From Salarchaeum sp. JOR-1 (GTDB lineage Archaea > Halobacteriota > Halobacteria > Halobacteriales > Halobacteriaceae), in contig NZ_CP042241.1 of NCBI RefSeq assembly GCF_007833275.1, forward strand, positions 868,001 to 932,000: DNA of 64,000 nt, in the 5' to 3' direction. A program made the position numbers and the translations under genes. Below the pieces are notes generated by a model. The model was not told where the DNA came from, did not search any database, and worked only from the letters and a program-made list of their open reading frames with translations. This document shows positions 1 through 9,250 of the stretch, one piece after another (the first letter of the stretch is position 1; each line of letters starts with the position of its first letter).

Positions 1-1554
1 TTCGTCCGCGCTGCGTTCGACGACGACGGGGAGGCGGGCGACGGAGCGAACCAGTTGGATTTCGGCGTCGTCAGTCAGGCGGCCTGCGTCGATGTCCTCG
101 GGAACGGTCTGGCCGTCGAGAATCCCGCAGCTGCGGGCGTGGGCGTACTGGACGTAGGGCGCGCTCTGTCCCTCGAAGTCGAGGGCGTCGTCCCAGTCGA
201 ACGTGATCGCCTTCTGGGGTTGCTTCGCGACGATGTCGTAGCGCACCGCGCCGATGCCCACTTGTCGGCTGATGCGTTCGATGTCGTCCTCGGTGAGGTC
301 GTCCTCGCGGATGCGGTCGTCGAGGCGTTTCTCGACCTCGTCGCGGGCGCGCGAGACGGCTTCGTCCAGGAGGTCGTCCATGTCGACGCCGGTGCCGGCG
401 CGCGTGCTCATCGACTCGCCGCCGGGGAGGTTCACCCAGCCGTAGAACAGCTCTTCGAGCTGGTCGGTGTCGTTCCCGAGGATGTCGAGCGCGGCGCGGA
501 GCTTGTTCGCGTGGAGCTCCTGGTCTTCGCCGAGCACGGTGATTGCGCGGTCGAACTCGTCGAACTTCCACTCGTGGTGCGCCAAATCCCGGGTCGTGTA
601 GAGGGTCGTGCCGTCGGAGCGGAGGAAGACGAACGACTGCTCGATGTCCCAGTCGTCGAGGTCGAGCTGCCACGCGCCCTCCTCCTTGTACGCGTACTCG
701 GCGTCCTTGAGGCGCTCCGTGACCTCCTGGGTTGAGTCGTCCTGGAGGAATCGGGTCTCCTTCACGAACTCGTCGAACTCCGCGGGGAGCCGACTGAGCG
801 TGTCCGTCATCCCGTCGAGAACCTGGTCGACGACTTCGCTCACGCGCTCGTACGTCTGCTCGTCGCCGCTGTCGAGGCCTTCGATGATGTCCGCGATTTC
901 GTCCTCGGCGGCCGCGACTTCGCTCTCCGAGGCCTCGTCGAGGAACGCGTTCCCCGTCCGGTAGTACCGGACGAGGTCGTAGTCGGACTTCTCGCGCTCG
1001 GGTTCGGGGAGGTCGGACTCGTCGAACGTCTCGTACGCCCACGTGAACACGGCCATCTGGCGGCCGGCGTCGTTCACGTAGTACTCGCGGGTCACGTCGT
1101 TGCCGGCGTAGTCGAGCACGCGCGCCGTCGCGTCCCCGATGATGGGGTTGCGGGCGCGCCCGACGTGCACGGGCCCGGTGGGGTTCGCGCTCGTGTGCTC
1201 CACGACCACGCTGTCGCCCGTGTCGGGGAGGCGGCCGAACCCCTCCTCGCGGGTCGCGGCGAGCGTGTCCGCGTCGTACTGGTCTGTGACCTCGAAGTTC
1301 ACGTACGGGCCCTGTGTCGTGACGTCGCCGAGGTAGTCGTATCCGCTCGCGTCGAGTTCGGCGGCGATGTCCGCGGCGACGCTGGCGGGCGCGGCGCCCG
1401 CCTCGCTGGCGAGGCGGAACGCGACGCTGGATGCGAGCACGGCGGGCACGTCCTCGGGCGGTTCTTCGAGTCCGAGGTCGTCTGTCGGGAGGTCGAGCGC
1501 CGAGAGCGCCCCCGAGAGGGCGTCCTCGACCTCCGCGCGAAAGGCCAGGAACAT
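1..1554 (-). CDS. argS: Arginyl-tRNA synthetase, 3' end cut by window edge
   Basis: Class I synthetase that charges tRNA-Arg in the cytosol. The 518 codons present begin at ATG 1554 ([13 protein letters not shown]) with the N-terminal tRNA-binding domain. The HIGH signature reads HVGRARN at residues 130-136, after TSANPTGP. The KMSKS-type loop reads MSTRAG near residue 382. The anticodon-binding DALR domain starts before the window edge ([12 protein letters not shown]). Haloarchaeal ArgRS proteins are near 580 residues, so roughly 60 C-terminal residues probably lie outside. It is divergent from the acidic small gene at 1647. Identity is certain from the signature motifs; completeness cannot be judged here. 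Confidence 0.96.
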   Translation of the reverse strand, partial: MFLAFRAEVEDALSGALSALDLPTDDLGLEEPPEDVPAVLASSVAFRLASEAGAAPASVAADIAAELDASGYDYLGDVTTQGPYVNFEVTDQYDADTLAATREEGFGRLPDTGDSVVVEHTSANPTGPVHVGRARNPIIGDATARVLDYAGNDVTREYYVNDAGRQMAVFTWAYETFDESDLPEPEREKSDYDLVRYYRTGNAFLDEASESEVAAAEDEIADIIEGLDSGDEQTYERVSEVVDQVLDGMTDTLSRLPAEFDEFVKETRFLQDDSTQEVTERLKDAEYAYKEEGAWQLDLDDWDIEQSFVFLRSDGTTLYTTRDLAHHEWKFDEFDRAITVLGEDQELHANKLRAALDILGNDTDQLEELFYGWVNLPGGESMSTRAGTGVDMDDLLDEAVSRARDEVEKRLDDRIREDDLTEDDIERISRQVGIGAVRYDIVAKQPQKAITFDWDDALDFEGQSAPYVQYAHARSCGILDGQTVPEDIDAGRLTDDAEIQLVRSVARLPVVVERSADE

Positions 1555-1646
1555 ACGGATTCGTGGGGTTCCGCCGCCTAAAGGCGTTGTGAGTTACGGG
1601 AGCGGCCATCACGCCTTTCCGCGCGCGGGCAGTTCTTCCGTTCACA

Positions 1647-1892
1647 ATGTCCGACGACACAGACGCGGACGTTACGAACCGAGACCCGGACGTCGAGGAC
1701 GACGACGGCCACGGCGTGACAGTCGAGGGCGGCGGGGACGCGGGCGCGTCCGCACCCGAAGCCTCCGACGAGGTGGAGCCCGACCGCGCCGAGGACGCCG
1801 ACTTCGACGCGCAGGAACAGAAGCGGGAGGACGAGGCCGCGGACGCCGAGAACCTGGACAACCACCGCGACGAGGAGCCGTTCGAGACCTAA
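1647..1892 (+). CDS. Small highly acidic hypothetical protein
   Basis: This 81-residue protein is dominated by Asp, Glu, Ala and Gly and has no hydrophobic segment, so it is probably disordered and cytosolic. I recognise no domain. The ATG at 1647 is divergent from argS, and the stop at 1892 directly abuts the stop of the convergent BtuF-like gene. The strong haloarchaeal acidic bias in this frame, together with a length that exactly fills the space between two real genes, supports it being expressed. Its function is unknown. Confidence 0.6.
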   Translation: MSDDTDADVTNRDPDVEDDDGHGVTVEGGGDAGASAPEASDEVEPDRAEDADFDAQEQKREDEAADAENLDNHRDEEPFET

Positions 1893-2822
1893 CTAGGGTT
1901 CGACAGTCCGTTCTCCGATCGTTCGGTTCTCGACTCTGCGCACATCTTCCTCCGATGGATCCGGGAACGCCGCCGGGTGCAGGCACCACGCGAGGCGCTC
2001 GAGCGTGTCCACGAGCCGCGGCCCCGGCCGATTGACGTAGTGGTGGCCGTCCACCGCGAACACCCGCCCGGACTCGACCGCTGACAGGTCGCGCCAGCCC
2101 GCTCGCTCCCGGAGTTCGTCGAGATTGTCGAGCGTCTGATCCATTCCGAACCCGCAGGGCGCGGCGACGAACACCTCGGGGTCGAACGCGACGACGTCGT
2201 CCCAGTCCTCGTACTCGCTGTACGCGCCCGGTTCGGTGAGGCCGTACTCGCCGCCCGCCTTCTCGACGAGTTCGGGCACCCAGTGGCCCGCTATCATCGG
2301 CGGACGCATCCAGTCGCACACCAGGGTTCGCGGCCGCTCGCCGTCCGGGACGCGCTCCTCGACGGCGCGGACGCGCTCGCGGAGGTTCCCGACCAGTTCC
2401 GCCGCGCGTTCGTCCCGTCCGACCGCCGCGCCGATGCGTTCGATGTCGCCGAACACGTCAGCGAGGTGGTGGGGGTCGGTCGTCACGATCTCGCAGTCCA
2501 GCCCGAGGTCGCGCACGGCGTCCTCGACGAGGACTTCGTCCACGGCACAGACGTCGCAGACGCCCTGCGTCACCACGATATCGGGGTCGACCTCGCGCAG
2601 CACGTCCGTCTTTATCTCGTACACGTCGCTCGCGCTCGCCAGTTGGTCGTTGATTTCCTCGCTCGACACGTCCGGGTCGATGAGGAGGCGGTTCGCCGCC
2701 GGCTTCTCTGTCGCGTCGGGCGGGTGGTCGCACTCGTGGGAGACGGCGGCGGGTTCGCAGTCGAGCGCGTACAGTATCTCGGTCGCCGACGGCAGGAGGG
2801 AGACGACGGTCGGGTCGCTCAT
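1893..2822 (-). CDS. Cobalamin-binding protein, BtuF/periplasmic-binding-like
   Basis: A 309-residue member of the helical-backbone substrate-binding family (BtuF/FepB type). It opens with VVSLLPSATEILYAL, the typical first beta strand of BtuF-like proteins, and contains DIVVTQGVCDVC, WMRPPMIAGHW and GHHYVNRPGPR blocks seen in vitamin B12-binding paralogues. There is no signal peptide or lipobox, so unlike a transporter component it is likely cytosolic; such stand-alone homologues are common in haloarchaea and their ligand is unproven. I chose ATG 2822 over the upstream start at 2834 because the conserved strand begins right after it. No permease or ATPase gene is adjacent. Confidence 0.8.
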   Translation of the reverse strand: MSDPTVVSLLPSATEILYALDCEPAAVSHECDHPPDATEKPAANRLLIDPDVSSEEINDQLASASDVYEIKTDVLREVDPDIVVTQGVCDVCAVDEVLVEDAVRDLGLDCEIVTTDPHHLADVFGDIERIGAAVGRDERAAELVGNLRERVRAVEERVPDGERPRTLVCDWMRPPMIAGHWVPELVEKAGGEYGLTEPGAYSEYEDWDDVVAFDPEVFVAAPCGFGMDQTLDNLDELRERAGWRDLSAVESGRVFAVDGHHYVNRPGPRLVDTLERLAWCLHPAAFPDPSEEDVRRVENRTIGERTVEP

Positions 2823-2859
2823 ACCGGGATTCACGGACTACACGCCCTAAAGCGCTCGC

Positions 2860-3042
2860 CTACTCGCCGTCCTCGCTGTCGAGGTAGCCGTTGATGAGGA
2901 GGGGGAGGACGACGCCGATGCCGAGCAGGACGATAATCGAGGCCGTGTCCGCGGACGTGAACTCCGTGAGGAGGTACCAGCCGCTGAGCGCGACGGCCGC
3001 ACACCCCGCGACGACCGTGTTTTCGCGCGTGAACGCCACCAT
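2860..3042 (-). CDS. Small membrane protein, two predicted TM segments
   Basis: A 60-residue protein beginning MVAFTRENTVVAG. Residues about 9-28 and 36-53 form two hydrophobic segments separated by a short acidic turn (TSADT), and the tail is acidic (LDSEDGE). It matches no domain I can name. It lies upstream of, and in the same direction as, the BtuF-like gene, with a 37-base gap, so the two may share a transcript. The function is unknown; the call rests on the clear membrane pattern and acidic haloarchaeal tail. Confidence 0.6.
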   Translation of the reverse strand: MVAFTRENTVVAGCAAVALSGWYLLTEFTSADTASIIVLLGIGVVLPLLINGYLDSEDGE

Positions 3043-3131
3043 GTCCCTCCCGACGTGAACTGCCCGGAAGAACGTTCCCCCGAGGCGGCGAGCAACGACT
3101 ACTTGACCCGGGAGCGTGTGGGTTCCCGGTA

Positions 3132-4073
3132 ATGAGCGAGTCGGACGCGCCGAAGCAGGTGTCCTCGCCGGAGTACCACAGCGAGAACCACACCGCGGCG
3201 CAGACGTGCGGGTGGACGGCGAACTCGCTGCGCGGCGAAGGCACGTGCTACAAGTACGCGTTCTACGGGATTCGCTCCCACCGCTGCATTCAGATGACGC
3301 CCGTCGTCCGGTGCAACGAGCGCTGCGTGTTCTGCTGGCGCGACCACGCGGGCCACACGTACGAACTGGACGGCGTGGAGTGGGACGACCCCGAGGCGGT
3401 CGTGGACGCCTCCATCCGCCTCCAGAAGAAACTCCTCAGTGGGTTCGGCGGGAACGACGAGGTTCCGCGAGAGCGCTTCGAGGAGGCGATGGATCCCCAG
3501 CACGTCGCCATCAGTCTGGACGGCGAGCCCACGCTCTACCCGCATCTCCCCGAACTCGTCGAGGCGTTCCACGACCGCGGGATGACGACGTTCCTCGTGT
3601 CGAACGGCACGCGGCCGGACGTGCTCCGGGAGTGCGAGCCGACCCAGTTGTACGTCTCCGTGGACGCGCCGGAGCGCGCGACGTTCGAGGACGTGGTGGG
3701 TGCGATGGAGGAGGACGCGTGGGAGAAACTGGTCGAAACGCTGGACGTGCTTTCGGAGAAGGACTGCCGGACGACACTGCGGACGACGCTCGTGAACGGC
3801 GAGAACATGCAGAACCCGGACTGGTACGCGGGCCTCTACGAGCGCGCGGATCCGGATTTCGTGGAGCTGAAGGCGTACATGCACGTCGGGCACTCGCGGG
3901 GCCGCCTCGACCGGTCGGCGATGCCGCGCCACGAGGACGTGCTCGACTTCGCGCGCGAGGTCCAGTCGCACCTCCCCGAGCACTCGGTTCTCAAAGACCA
4001 GGAGCAGTCGTCGGTCGCGCTGCTGGCGCGCGAGGCGGACACGTGGGTGGAGGCGCTGAAACACCCCTCGTAA
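3132..4073 (+). CDS. taw1: 4-demethylwyosine synthase TYW1 (radical SAM)
   Basis: Archaeal TYW1/Taw1 makes 4-demethylwyosine at G37 of tRNA-Phe from N1-methylguanosine and pyruvate. The radical SAM cluster motif CNERCVFCW supplies C61, C65 and C68. Three further cysteines at 26, 39 and 52 match the set that binds the second Fe-S cluster in archaeal TYW1. LDGEPTLYP (substrate/SAM region) and the C-terminal [11 protein letters not shown] block also fit. At 313 residues it has the archaeal length and lacks the flavodoxin domain of eukaryotic TYW1. ATG 3132 follows a short intergenic region divergent from the small membrane gene. Confidence 0.95.
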   Translation: MSESDAPKQVSSPEYHSENHTAAQTCGWTANSLRGEGTCYKYAFYGIRSHRCIQMTPVVRCNERCVFCWRDHAGHTYELDGVEWDDPEAVVDASIRLQKKLLSGFGGNDEVPRERFEEAMDPQHVAISLDGEPTLYPHLPELVEAFHDRGMTTFLVSNGTRPDVLRECEPTQLYVSVDAPERATFEDVVGAMEEDAWEKLVETLDVLSEKDCRTTLRTTLVNGENMQNPDWYAGLYERADPDFVELKAYMHVGHSRGRLDRSAMPRHEDVLDFAREVQSHLPEHSVLKDQEQSSVALLAREADTWVEALKHPS

Positions 4074-4135
4074 GCCGTAGCAAAATTGAGAGGCATCCCA
4101 AAACCATTATAGCTCGCGGCGGATTAGTGAACTCC

Positions 4136-4837
4136 ATGTCGAACACGACGCGGGCGGCGGTCGGCTCGGACGAGCTAACCGTCCTCAAACTCCTCGCCCT
4201 GGACGGCGCGCGCCGCGGCGAGGTCAAGGTGTCCTGCGCGAACCTCGCAGACCGACTCGACGCCTCCAGCCAGACCGCCTCCCGTCGCCTCCAGTCCCTC
4301 GACGACGACGGCCTCGTCGAACGCGACCTCGTCAGCGACGGCCAGTGGGTGTGCGTCACCGCGGACGGCGAACGCCTCCTGGAGAGCGAGTACGAGGACT
4401 ACCGCCGCATCTTCGAGGAGTCGAGCGACCTCTCACTCACCGGCACCGTCACCGGCGGAATGGGCGAGGGCCGACACTACATCAGCCTCCCCGGCTACAA
4501 GCGCCAGTTCGCGGACAAACTCGGCTACGAGCCGTTCCCCGGCACGCTCAACGTCGCGCTCTCCGCGCAGAGCCGGCGCGAACGCGCCGCGATGGAATCG
4601 CTCGACGGCGTCCCCATCGACTCCTGGGCGGACGACGAGCGCACGTACGGAAGCGCGACCTGCTACCCGGGCGCGCTCGAAGCCGACGCGGGCACGTACG
4701 AACCCGTGCACGTCATCGTCCCCGACCGCACCCATCACGACGAAGACCAGCTCGAACTCATCGCGCCGGATCGATTGCGGGACGACCTCGACCTCGACGA
4801 TGGCGACGACGTGGTCGTGCACGTGGAGGACGAGTGA
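4136..4837 (+). CDS. ribK: CTP-dependent riboflavin kinase with N-terminal HTH
   Basis: Phosphorylates riboflavin to FMN, using CTP in archaea. The 233-residue protein joins an N-terminal winged-helix domain (about residues 10-85; [20 protein letters not shown] is the recognition region) to the archaeal RibK domain (from about 95: [16 protein letters not shown], then [11 protein letters not shown]). The HTH suggests it also binds DNA, perhaps to control riboflavin genes, as in other archaeal RibK-HTH fusions. ATG 4136 was chosen because the conserved HTH begins just after it; the open frame upstream overlaps taw1 and is a shadow. Its TGA overlaps the ATG of ribB by one base, so the two are co-translated. 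Confidence 0.94.
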   Translation: MSNTTRAAVGSDELTVLKLLALDGARRGEVKVSCANLADRLDASSQTASRRLQSLDDDGLVERDLVSDGQWVCVTADGERLLESEYEDYRRIFEESSDLSLTGTVTGGMGEGRHYISLPGYKRQFADKLGYEPFPGTLNVALSAQSRRERAAMESLDGVPIDSWADDERTYGSATCYPGALEADAGTYEPVHVIVPDRTHHDEDQLELIAPDRLRDDLDLDDGDDVVVHVEDE

Positions 4838-5490
4838 TGGCCGCGCTCGACACCTCCGTGGACGCCGCAATCGACGCGTTCCGCGACGGCCGTCCCGTCC
4901 TCGTCCACGACTTCGCGGACCGCGAGGGCGAGGTCGACATCGTCTACCCGGCGCGCTCCGTCACGCCCGCTGACGTGGCGCGGATGCGCAGCGACGCCGG
5001 CGGCCTCATCTGCGTCGCGCTCTCCCACGAGGTCGCGACCGCCTTCGACCTCCCGTTCCTCGTCGACGAACTCGACCATCCCGCCGCGGACGGCGGCGAC
5101 CTCGGCTACGACTCCCGGTCGTCCTTTTCGCTGCCCGTGAACCACCGCGACACCTACACCGGCATCACGGACGACGACCGCGCGCGCACCATCGCGGAAC
5201 TCGGGCACGCCGCCGCCGACCCCGACAACACGGACTTCGCCGCGGAGTTCCGCGCGCCCGGCCACGTCCACGTCCTCCGCGCCGCGCCGTCGCTCGCCGA
5301 CCGGAAGGGCCACACCGAACTCGGTATCGCGCTCGCCGCCGCCGCCGACCGGGAACCCGCCGCCGTCGTCTGCGAGATGCTGGACGAGGAGACCGGCGGC
5401 GCGCGCTCCGTCGCCGACGCCCGCGCGTACGCCGACCGCCACGACCTCGTCTTCGTGGAGGGCGCGGCGCTCGTGGACGAACTCGCCTGA
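4837..5490 (+). CDS. ribB: 3,4-dihydroxy-2-butanone 4-phosphate synthase
   Basis: Makes the four-carbon unit of riboflavin from ribulose 5-phosphate. The 217-residue protein carries the family's acidic metal-binding loop as DFADREGEVDIVYPA near residues 26-40 and the FSLPVNHRDTYTGI segment that lines the active site. It is a stand-alone enzyme, with no GTP cyclohydrolase II domain, as usual in archaea. The ATG overlaps the ribK stop (TGATG), and a GGAGG at 4825-4829 sits at the right distance to act as its ribosome binding site. With ribK this pair links FMN formation to riboflavin synthesis. Confidence 0.94.
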   Translation: MAALDTSVDAAIDAFRDGRPVLVHDFADREGEVDIVYPARSVTPADVARMRSDAGGLICVALSHEVATAFDLPFLVDELDHPAADGGDLGYDSRSSFSLPVNHRDTYTGITDDDRARTIAELGHAAADPDNTDFAAEFRAPGHVHVLRAAPSLADRKGHTELGIALAAAADREPAAVVCEMLDEETGGARSVADARAYADRHDLVFVEGAALVDELA

Positions 5491-5550
5491 CCGACCGTTC
5501 ACTTCTCCCCCGTTTCGCGTGCGATTCTCCCCGATATCGAACTGACAACC

Positions 5551-5557
5551 TCTATAA
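5551..5557 (+). promoter_or_regulatory. TATA box for ilvE
   Basis: TCTATAA lies 24 bases before the ATG at 5581, a spacing that predicts a leaderless transcript. There is no Shine-Dalgarno motif before the start, which fits. Confidence 0.5.
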
Positions 5558-5580
5558 CGGGGGCTTTCGATGTCTCGGGT

Positions 5581-6516
5581 ATGGCTGGCTTCGACGAGAT
5601 GGAAGGCTCCGGCACCATCTGGATGAACGGCGAGTTCGTGGACTGGGACGACGCCCAGATTCACGTGCTCACGCACGGTCTCCACTACGGCACGGGTATC
5701 TTCGAGGGCGTTCGCGCCTACGACACCGAGGAGGGCACGGCCATCTTCCGCTGGGAGGAACACCTCGATCGCTTTTTCGCGTCCGCGAAACCGTACGACA
5801 TGGACATCGAGTTCACGCGCGAGGAGCTCACCGAGGCGACGCTCGAACTCCTCGACCGCAACGACCTCGAATCCGCGTACATCCGCCCGCTCGCCTACTA
5901 CGGCTACGATTCGCTGGGCGTCAGCCCGAAGGACTGCCCGACGGACGTGGCGCTCGCGGCGTGGCCGTGGGGCGCGTACCTCGGCGAGGAAGCCCTCGAG
6001 AACGGCATCGAGGTGATGGTGTCCTCGTGGCGCAAGCACGCGTCCAGTCAGGTTCCGACGAACGCCAAGACCACGGGCCTGTACGTGAACAGCCTGCTGG
6101 CGGGCGAGGAGGCGCGCCGGAACGGCTACGCGGAAGCCATCGTCCTGAACAAGGAGGGGAACGTCGCGGAAGGCCCCGGCGAGAACATCTTCCTAGTGCG
6201 GGACGGCGAGATCTTCACGCCCGGCCTCAGCGAGTCCATCCTCGACGGCATCACCCGGAACACCGTCATCGAACTCGCGGAAGAACGCGGCTACGAGGTC
6301 CACGACAACGTCTCCATCTCCCGGGGCGAACTCAACACCGCCGACGAACTGTTCTTCACCGGCTCCGCGGCCGAGGTCACGCCCATCCGTCAGGTGGACA
6401 ACGTCACCATCGGCGAGGGCACGCGCGGCCCCGTCACCGAGGAACTCCAGACCGCGTTCTTCGACCTCGTCGAGCGCCGCACCGACGACCACGACGAGTG
6501 GTTCACCTACGTCTAA
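5581..6516 (+). CDS. ilvE: Branched-chain amino acid aminotransferase
   Basis: Fold-type IV PLP aminotransferase that transfers the amino group between glutamate and the keto acids of Leu, Ile and Val. The N-terminal block HGLHYGTGIFEGVRAY is characteristic; the PLP lysine is K163 in NAKTTGLYVNS. NVAEGPGENIFLV and TRNTVIELA (phosphate-binding turn) follow in the expected order, and 311 residues is a normal length. The last four bases overlap the end of the convergent DUF502 gene. In this genome IlvA (20.1 kb) would supply 2-oxobutanoate for the isoleucine branch that IlvE finishes. Confidence 0.96.
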   Translation: MAGFDEMEGSGTIWMNGEFVDWDDAQIHVLTHGLHYGTGIFEGVRAYDTEEGTAIFRWEEHLDRFFASAKPYDMDIEFTREELTEATLELLDRNDLESAYIRPLAYYGYDSLGVSPKDCPTDVALAAWPWGAYLGEEALENGIEVMVSSWRKHASSQVPTNAKTTGLYVNSLLAGEEARRNGYAEAIVLNKEGNVAEGPGENIFLVRDGEIFTPGLSESILDGITRNTVIELAEERGYEVHDNVSISRGELNTADELFFTGSAAEVTPIRQVDNVTIGEGTRGPVTEELQTAFFDLVERRTDDHDEWFTYV

Positions 6517-7097
6517 TCGACTAAGTCCTTGACGTCTTTCTTCTCGTGCGCTTCGCCGAACCCAGCGGAGAGCACGCGCGTCAGGGCGTCCTCGGTGGAC
6601 TCGTCGAGGTCCTCGATGTCCTCGGGTTTCGCTTCGACGACGAACCCGGTGGTGATGTTGGGGCTGGTGGGGATGAAGACGATTTCGCGGCCGTCGTCGG
6701 TCGTTTTCCCGGTCTTGAACGCGGTCATGCGGAGGCCGTTCCACGTCTCGACTTTCACGGGCTTCTGGAACTCGCCCGTGCCGCCCGAGAGCACGGTCTC
6801 GACGCCCATCTTGGAGGCGTTGTAGACGACGCGCAGGCCCGGAAGACGGTTGATTGCGTCGTCGATGTAGCCCTCGGCGACGCTCCCGACCGCGGTCCGC
6901 ATCAGGTAGCCGACGGCGAACACGAGGCCGACGAACACGACGACGGCGAGCGCGACCCGGAGCGCCGGCGGTTCGATAGCGCCGAGCAGGCCGAAGTTCG
7001 CTATCTGTGAATAAACCCAGTACACCACGAACAGCGTCAGGAGGAGGGGGACCAGTACGATGAGGCCGCTCGCGGCGTCCCGTTTCCACGTTGCCAT
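6513..7097 (-). CDS. DUF502 family membrane protein
   Basis: A 194-residue protein of the DUF502 family. It has two N-terminal membrane segments (about residues 9-33 and 46-66) followed by a soluble domain with the family blocks LPGLRVVYNASK, FQKPVKVETWNG and VFIPTSPNITTGFV. Its molecular role is unknown; the family occurs in bacteria, plants and haloarchaea. The ATG at 7097 begins MATWKRDAASG. Its end overlaps ilvE by four bases in convergent orientation, and proline dehydrogenase lies upstream in the same direction with a 38-base gap, so joint transcription is possible. Confidence 0.88.
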   Translation of the reverse strand: MATWKRDAASGLIVLVPLLLTLFVVYWVYSQIANFGLLGAIEPPALRVALAVVVFVGLVFAVGYLMRTAVGSVAEGYIDDAINRLPGLRVVYNASKMGVETVLSGGTGEFQKPVKVETWNGLRMTAFKTGKTTDDGREIVFIPTSPNITTGFVVEAKPEDIEDLDESTEDALTRVLSAGFGEAHEKKDVKDLVD

Positions 7098-7135
7098 CGC
7101 GAAAGAGTCTCTCGTGCTGGACTATCAGCCTTCTC

Positions 7136-7972
7136 CTACCGTCCGAGAACGGCGCGCAGTGCGAACAGGAGGTTCTCCTTGCGCTCCATCGCGCGCCGGT
7201 AGAAGTAGGAGAACCACTTCCCCCCGTAGGGGACGTACTGGTAGACCTCGTAGTCGTCGGCGAGGTCGAACTGGGCGTCCTCCCGCACGCCCATCAGCAT
7301 CTGGAGTTCGAACGCGGTTCCGTGCTCCTCGTGCAGGCTCGTGGCGTGCTCTATCATCGCGGGGTCGTGGCTGCCGACCGCGATGCCGCCGTCGAAGTGC
7401 TCGAACATGTACTCGAGGCACTCCCGGTAGGCCTCGTTCACGCGCTCTTTCTTCCTGTGCGCGAGCTCCGCGGGTTCGTCGTACGCGCCCTTCACGAGGC
7501 GGACTTTTCCGGGGAGATCCGCGAGGCGTTCGAGGTCGTCGCGCGTACGCTTGAGGTTCGCCTGCACGCAGACGCCGACGCCGCCGTCGTACTCGGTCGC
7601 GAGGCGCTCGTAGGCGTCGAGCGTCACGTCCGTCGTCTCGTGGTCTTCCATGTCGATCCAGCAGAACACGCCGTGCTCGTCGGCGGCCGCCGCGATCCGC
7701 TCGACGTTCTCCTCGAACACCGCGTCCGCGACGCCGAGCCCGATCTGGGAGGGCTTCACGCTGATGCAGGCGTCCACGTCGCTGTGCGCGATGTCCGCCA
7801 CGAGGTCGACGTAGGCGTCCGCGTCCGCGTCCGCCGGCTCGCGGTCGTGGTAGTGCTCGCCGAGCAGGTTCACGATAGCCGTCACGCCGCCGTCGTTCAC
7901 GTCTGCGACGTGCTCGAGGGCTTCTGCCGGCGTCTCCCCCGCGACGAATCGGCTCGCGATGGGCGGGATCAT
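7136..7972 (-). CDS. Proline dehydrogenase (monofunctional)
   Basis: FAD-dependent oxidation of proline to pyrroline-5-carboxylate. The 278-residue TIM barrel shows the family motifs in order: KPSQIGLG, CWIDMEDHETTDVTL, VCVQANLKRT, RLVKGAYDEP, HDPAMIEHA, FELQMLMGVRE and, at the C-terminus, QYVPYGGKWFSYFYRR, whose Tyr and two Arg residues hold proline. The length matches the short monofunctional PutB-like type, without the aldehyde dehydrogenase half of PutA. No P5C dehydrogenase gene is present in this window. It is divergent from carS across a 56-base gap. Confidence 0.93.
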   Translation of the reverse strand: MIPPIASRFVAGETPAEALEHVADVNDGGVTAIVNLLGEHYHDREPADADADAYVDLVADIAHSDVDACISVKPSQIGLGVADAVFEENVERIAAAADEHGVFCWIDMEDHETTDVTLDAYERLATEYDGGVGVCVQANLKRTRDDLERLADLPGKVRLVKGAYDEPAELAHRKKERVNEAYRECLEYMFEHFDGGIAVGSHDPAMIEHATSLHEEHGTAFELQMLMGVREDAQFDLADDYEVYQYVPYGGKWFSYFYRRAMERKENLLFALRAVLGR

Positions 7973-8028
7973 ACACCAATATTTGCCGGTGGCCGGCTTA
8001 ACTTCCCTGCTCTCGACCCCGGCCGTTT

Positions 8029-8601
8029 ATGGCTCGCGCGCGCCGAGACTGGCGTGTGAGTCTCTACGCGACGGTCGTGACCGCGATGTGGGTGATGCTG
8101 CCCGCGTACGTCCCGAACAACGCCGCTGTGCTCGCGGGCGGCGGCGCGCCCCTCGACGGCGGCCGAACCTGGGGCGGCAGACGCATCCTCGGCGACGGGA
8201 AGACGTACCGCGGCACCCTCTTCGGCGTCCTCGCCGGGTTCGCCGTCGCCGCCGCGCTCGACGTCCTCCAGCGCGCCGCCATCAGCGCGTTCGGCGTCTC
8301 CCTCCCCTGGTTCCCGTTCGCGGCGATGGGTGCCCTTCCCGCGGGCGCGATGCTCGGCGACATCCTCGCGTCGTTCGTCAAGCGCCGCACCGGCCGCGAA
8401 CGCGGCGCCTCGTTCCCCCTCCTCGACCAGCTCGACTTCGTCGTCGTCGCGCTCGCCGTCACCGCCGTCGCCGCCCCCGCCTGGTTCGGCGACACCTTCA
8501 CGCTCGACGTGCTGCTCGCTATCCTCGTCCTCACCCCACTCCTCCACCTCCTCACCAACGCCATCGCCTACCAGTTCGGCCTGAAGGACGAACCCTGGTA
8601 G
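8029..8601 (+). CDS. carS: CDP-archaeol synthase
   Basis: Integral membrane enzyme that activates unsaturated archaeol (2,3-bis-O-geranylgeranylglycerol phosphate) with CTP to give CDP-archaeol, the branch point of archaeal phospholipid synthesis. Four to five hydrophobic segments surround the cytoplasmic signature [15 protein letters not shown] at about residues 50-64; [11 protein letters not shown] is a second conserved cytoplasmic block. The 190-residue length is typical for CarS. It is followed after 49 bases by pyrE in the same direction. Confidence 0.94.
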   Translation: MARARRDWRVSLYATVVTAMWVMLPAYVPNNAAVLAGGGAPLDGGRTWGGRRILGDGKTYRGTLFGVLAGFAVAAALDVLQRAAISAFGVSLPWFPFAAMGALPAGAMLGDILASFVKRRTGRERGASFPLLDQLDFVVVALAVTAVAAPAWFGDTFTLDVLLAILVLTPLLHLLTNAIAYQFGLKDEPW

Positions 8602-8650
8602 TGCGGGCAACGCGAACCGCTTTTCACGCGTCCTCTCGACGTTCTCCGTA

Positions 8651-9178
8651 ATGGCGAACGACGACCTCATTCGGGCGCTGCGGGACGCCGACTCGGTACG
8701 GTTCGGGGAGTTCGAGCTGTCGCACGGCGGCACCTCGGAGTACTACGTCGATAAGTACCTGTTCGAGACCGACCCGGGGTGTCTGCGGCTCATCGCGAGG
8801 GAGTTCGCGGCCCTCGTCGAGGACGAGAAACTGGGCGGCGTCGCGCTCGGCGGCGTGCCGCTGGCGGCGGTGACGAGCGTGGAGACGGACAACCCGTACG
8901 TCATCGCGCGCAAGCAGGCGAAGGAGTACGGAACCGGAAACCGCATCGAGGGACGGCTCTCCGAGGGCGAGGAGGTCGTGGTCGTGGAGGACATCGCGAC
9001 CACGGGGCAGTCGGCGGTCGACGCGGCGCAAGCCCTGCGGGAGGCCGGCGCGGAAGTCAACCGCGTGCTGGTCGTCGTCGACCGCGAGGAGGGCGGGAGC
9101 GACCTGCTCGCGGAGCACGACCTGGAACTCGAAGCGCTGGTGACGGCGGCGGAACTGCTCGCGGACGCCGACCGATAA
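8651..9178 (+). CDS. pyrE: Orotate phosphoribosyltransferase
   Basis: Converts orotate and PRPP to orotidine 5'-phosphate in pyrimidine synthesis. The type I PRTase fold is clear: the substrate hood [17 protein letters not shown] near the N-terminus, [30 protein letters not shown], and the PRPP-binding motif [14 protein letters not shown] at about residues 113-126. The length (175) is normal. A T-rich inverted-repeat element begins two bases after its stop, and the next gene encodes a DNA-binding PRTase-fold protein. Confidence 0.95.
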   Translation: MANDDLIRALRDADSVRFGEFELSHGGTSEYYVDKYLFETDPGCLRLIAREFAALVEDEKLGGVALGGVPLAAVTSVETDNPYVIARKQAKEYGTGNRIEGRLSEGEEVVVVEDIATTGQSAVDAAQALREAGAEVNRVLVVVDREEGGSDLLAEHDLELEALVTAAELLADADR

Positions 9179-9180
9179 GC

Positions 9181-9200
9181 GCGCGGACGTGCTGCTTTCT
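9181..9200 (+). repeat. Copy 1 of a palindromic element after pyrE
   Basis: This 20-base element matches 17 of 20 bases with the copy at 9968-9987. It has the form GCxCGxACGTGCTG followed by a T-rich TTTCT tail and begins two bases after the pyrE stop. It is either a terminator-like hairpin or an operator for the PRTase-type regulator downstream. Confidence 0.55.
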
Positions 9201-9250
9201 CCCCTGAACGAATTCGAGTTATTCATGCTTGTGGAATCGTGAATAGGGGT

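Noticed and set aside
71-1861. Long open frame on the minus strand, 596 codons, overlapping argS
   Set aside because: Its translation is Arg/Pro/Gly-rich, a typical GC-rich shadow. The true argS frame, with HVG and MSTRAG motifs, runs through the same DNA.
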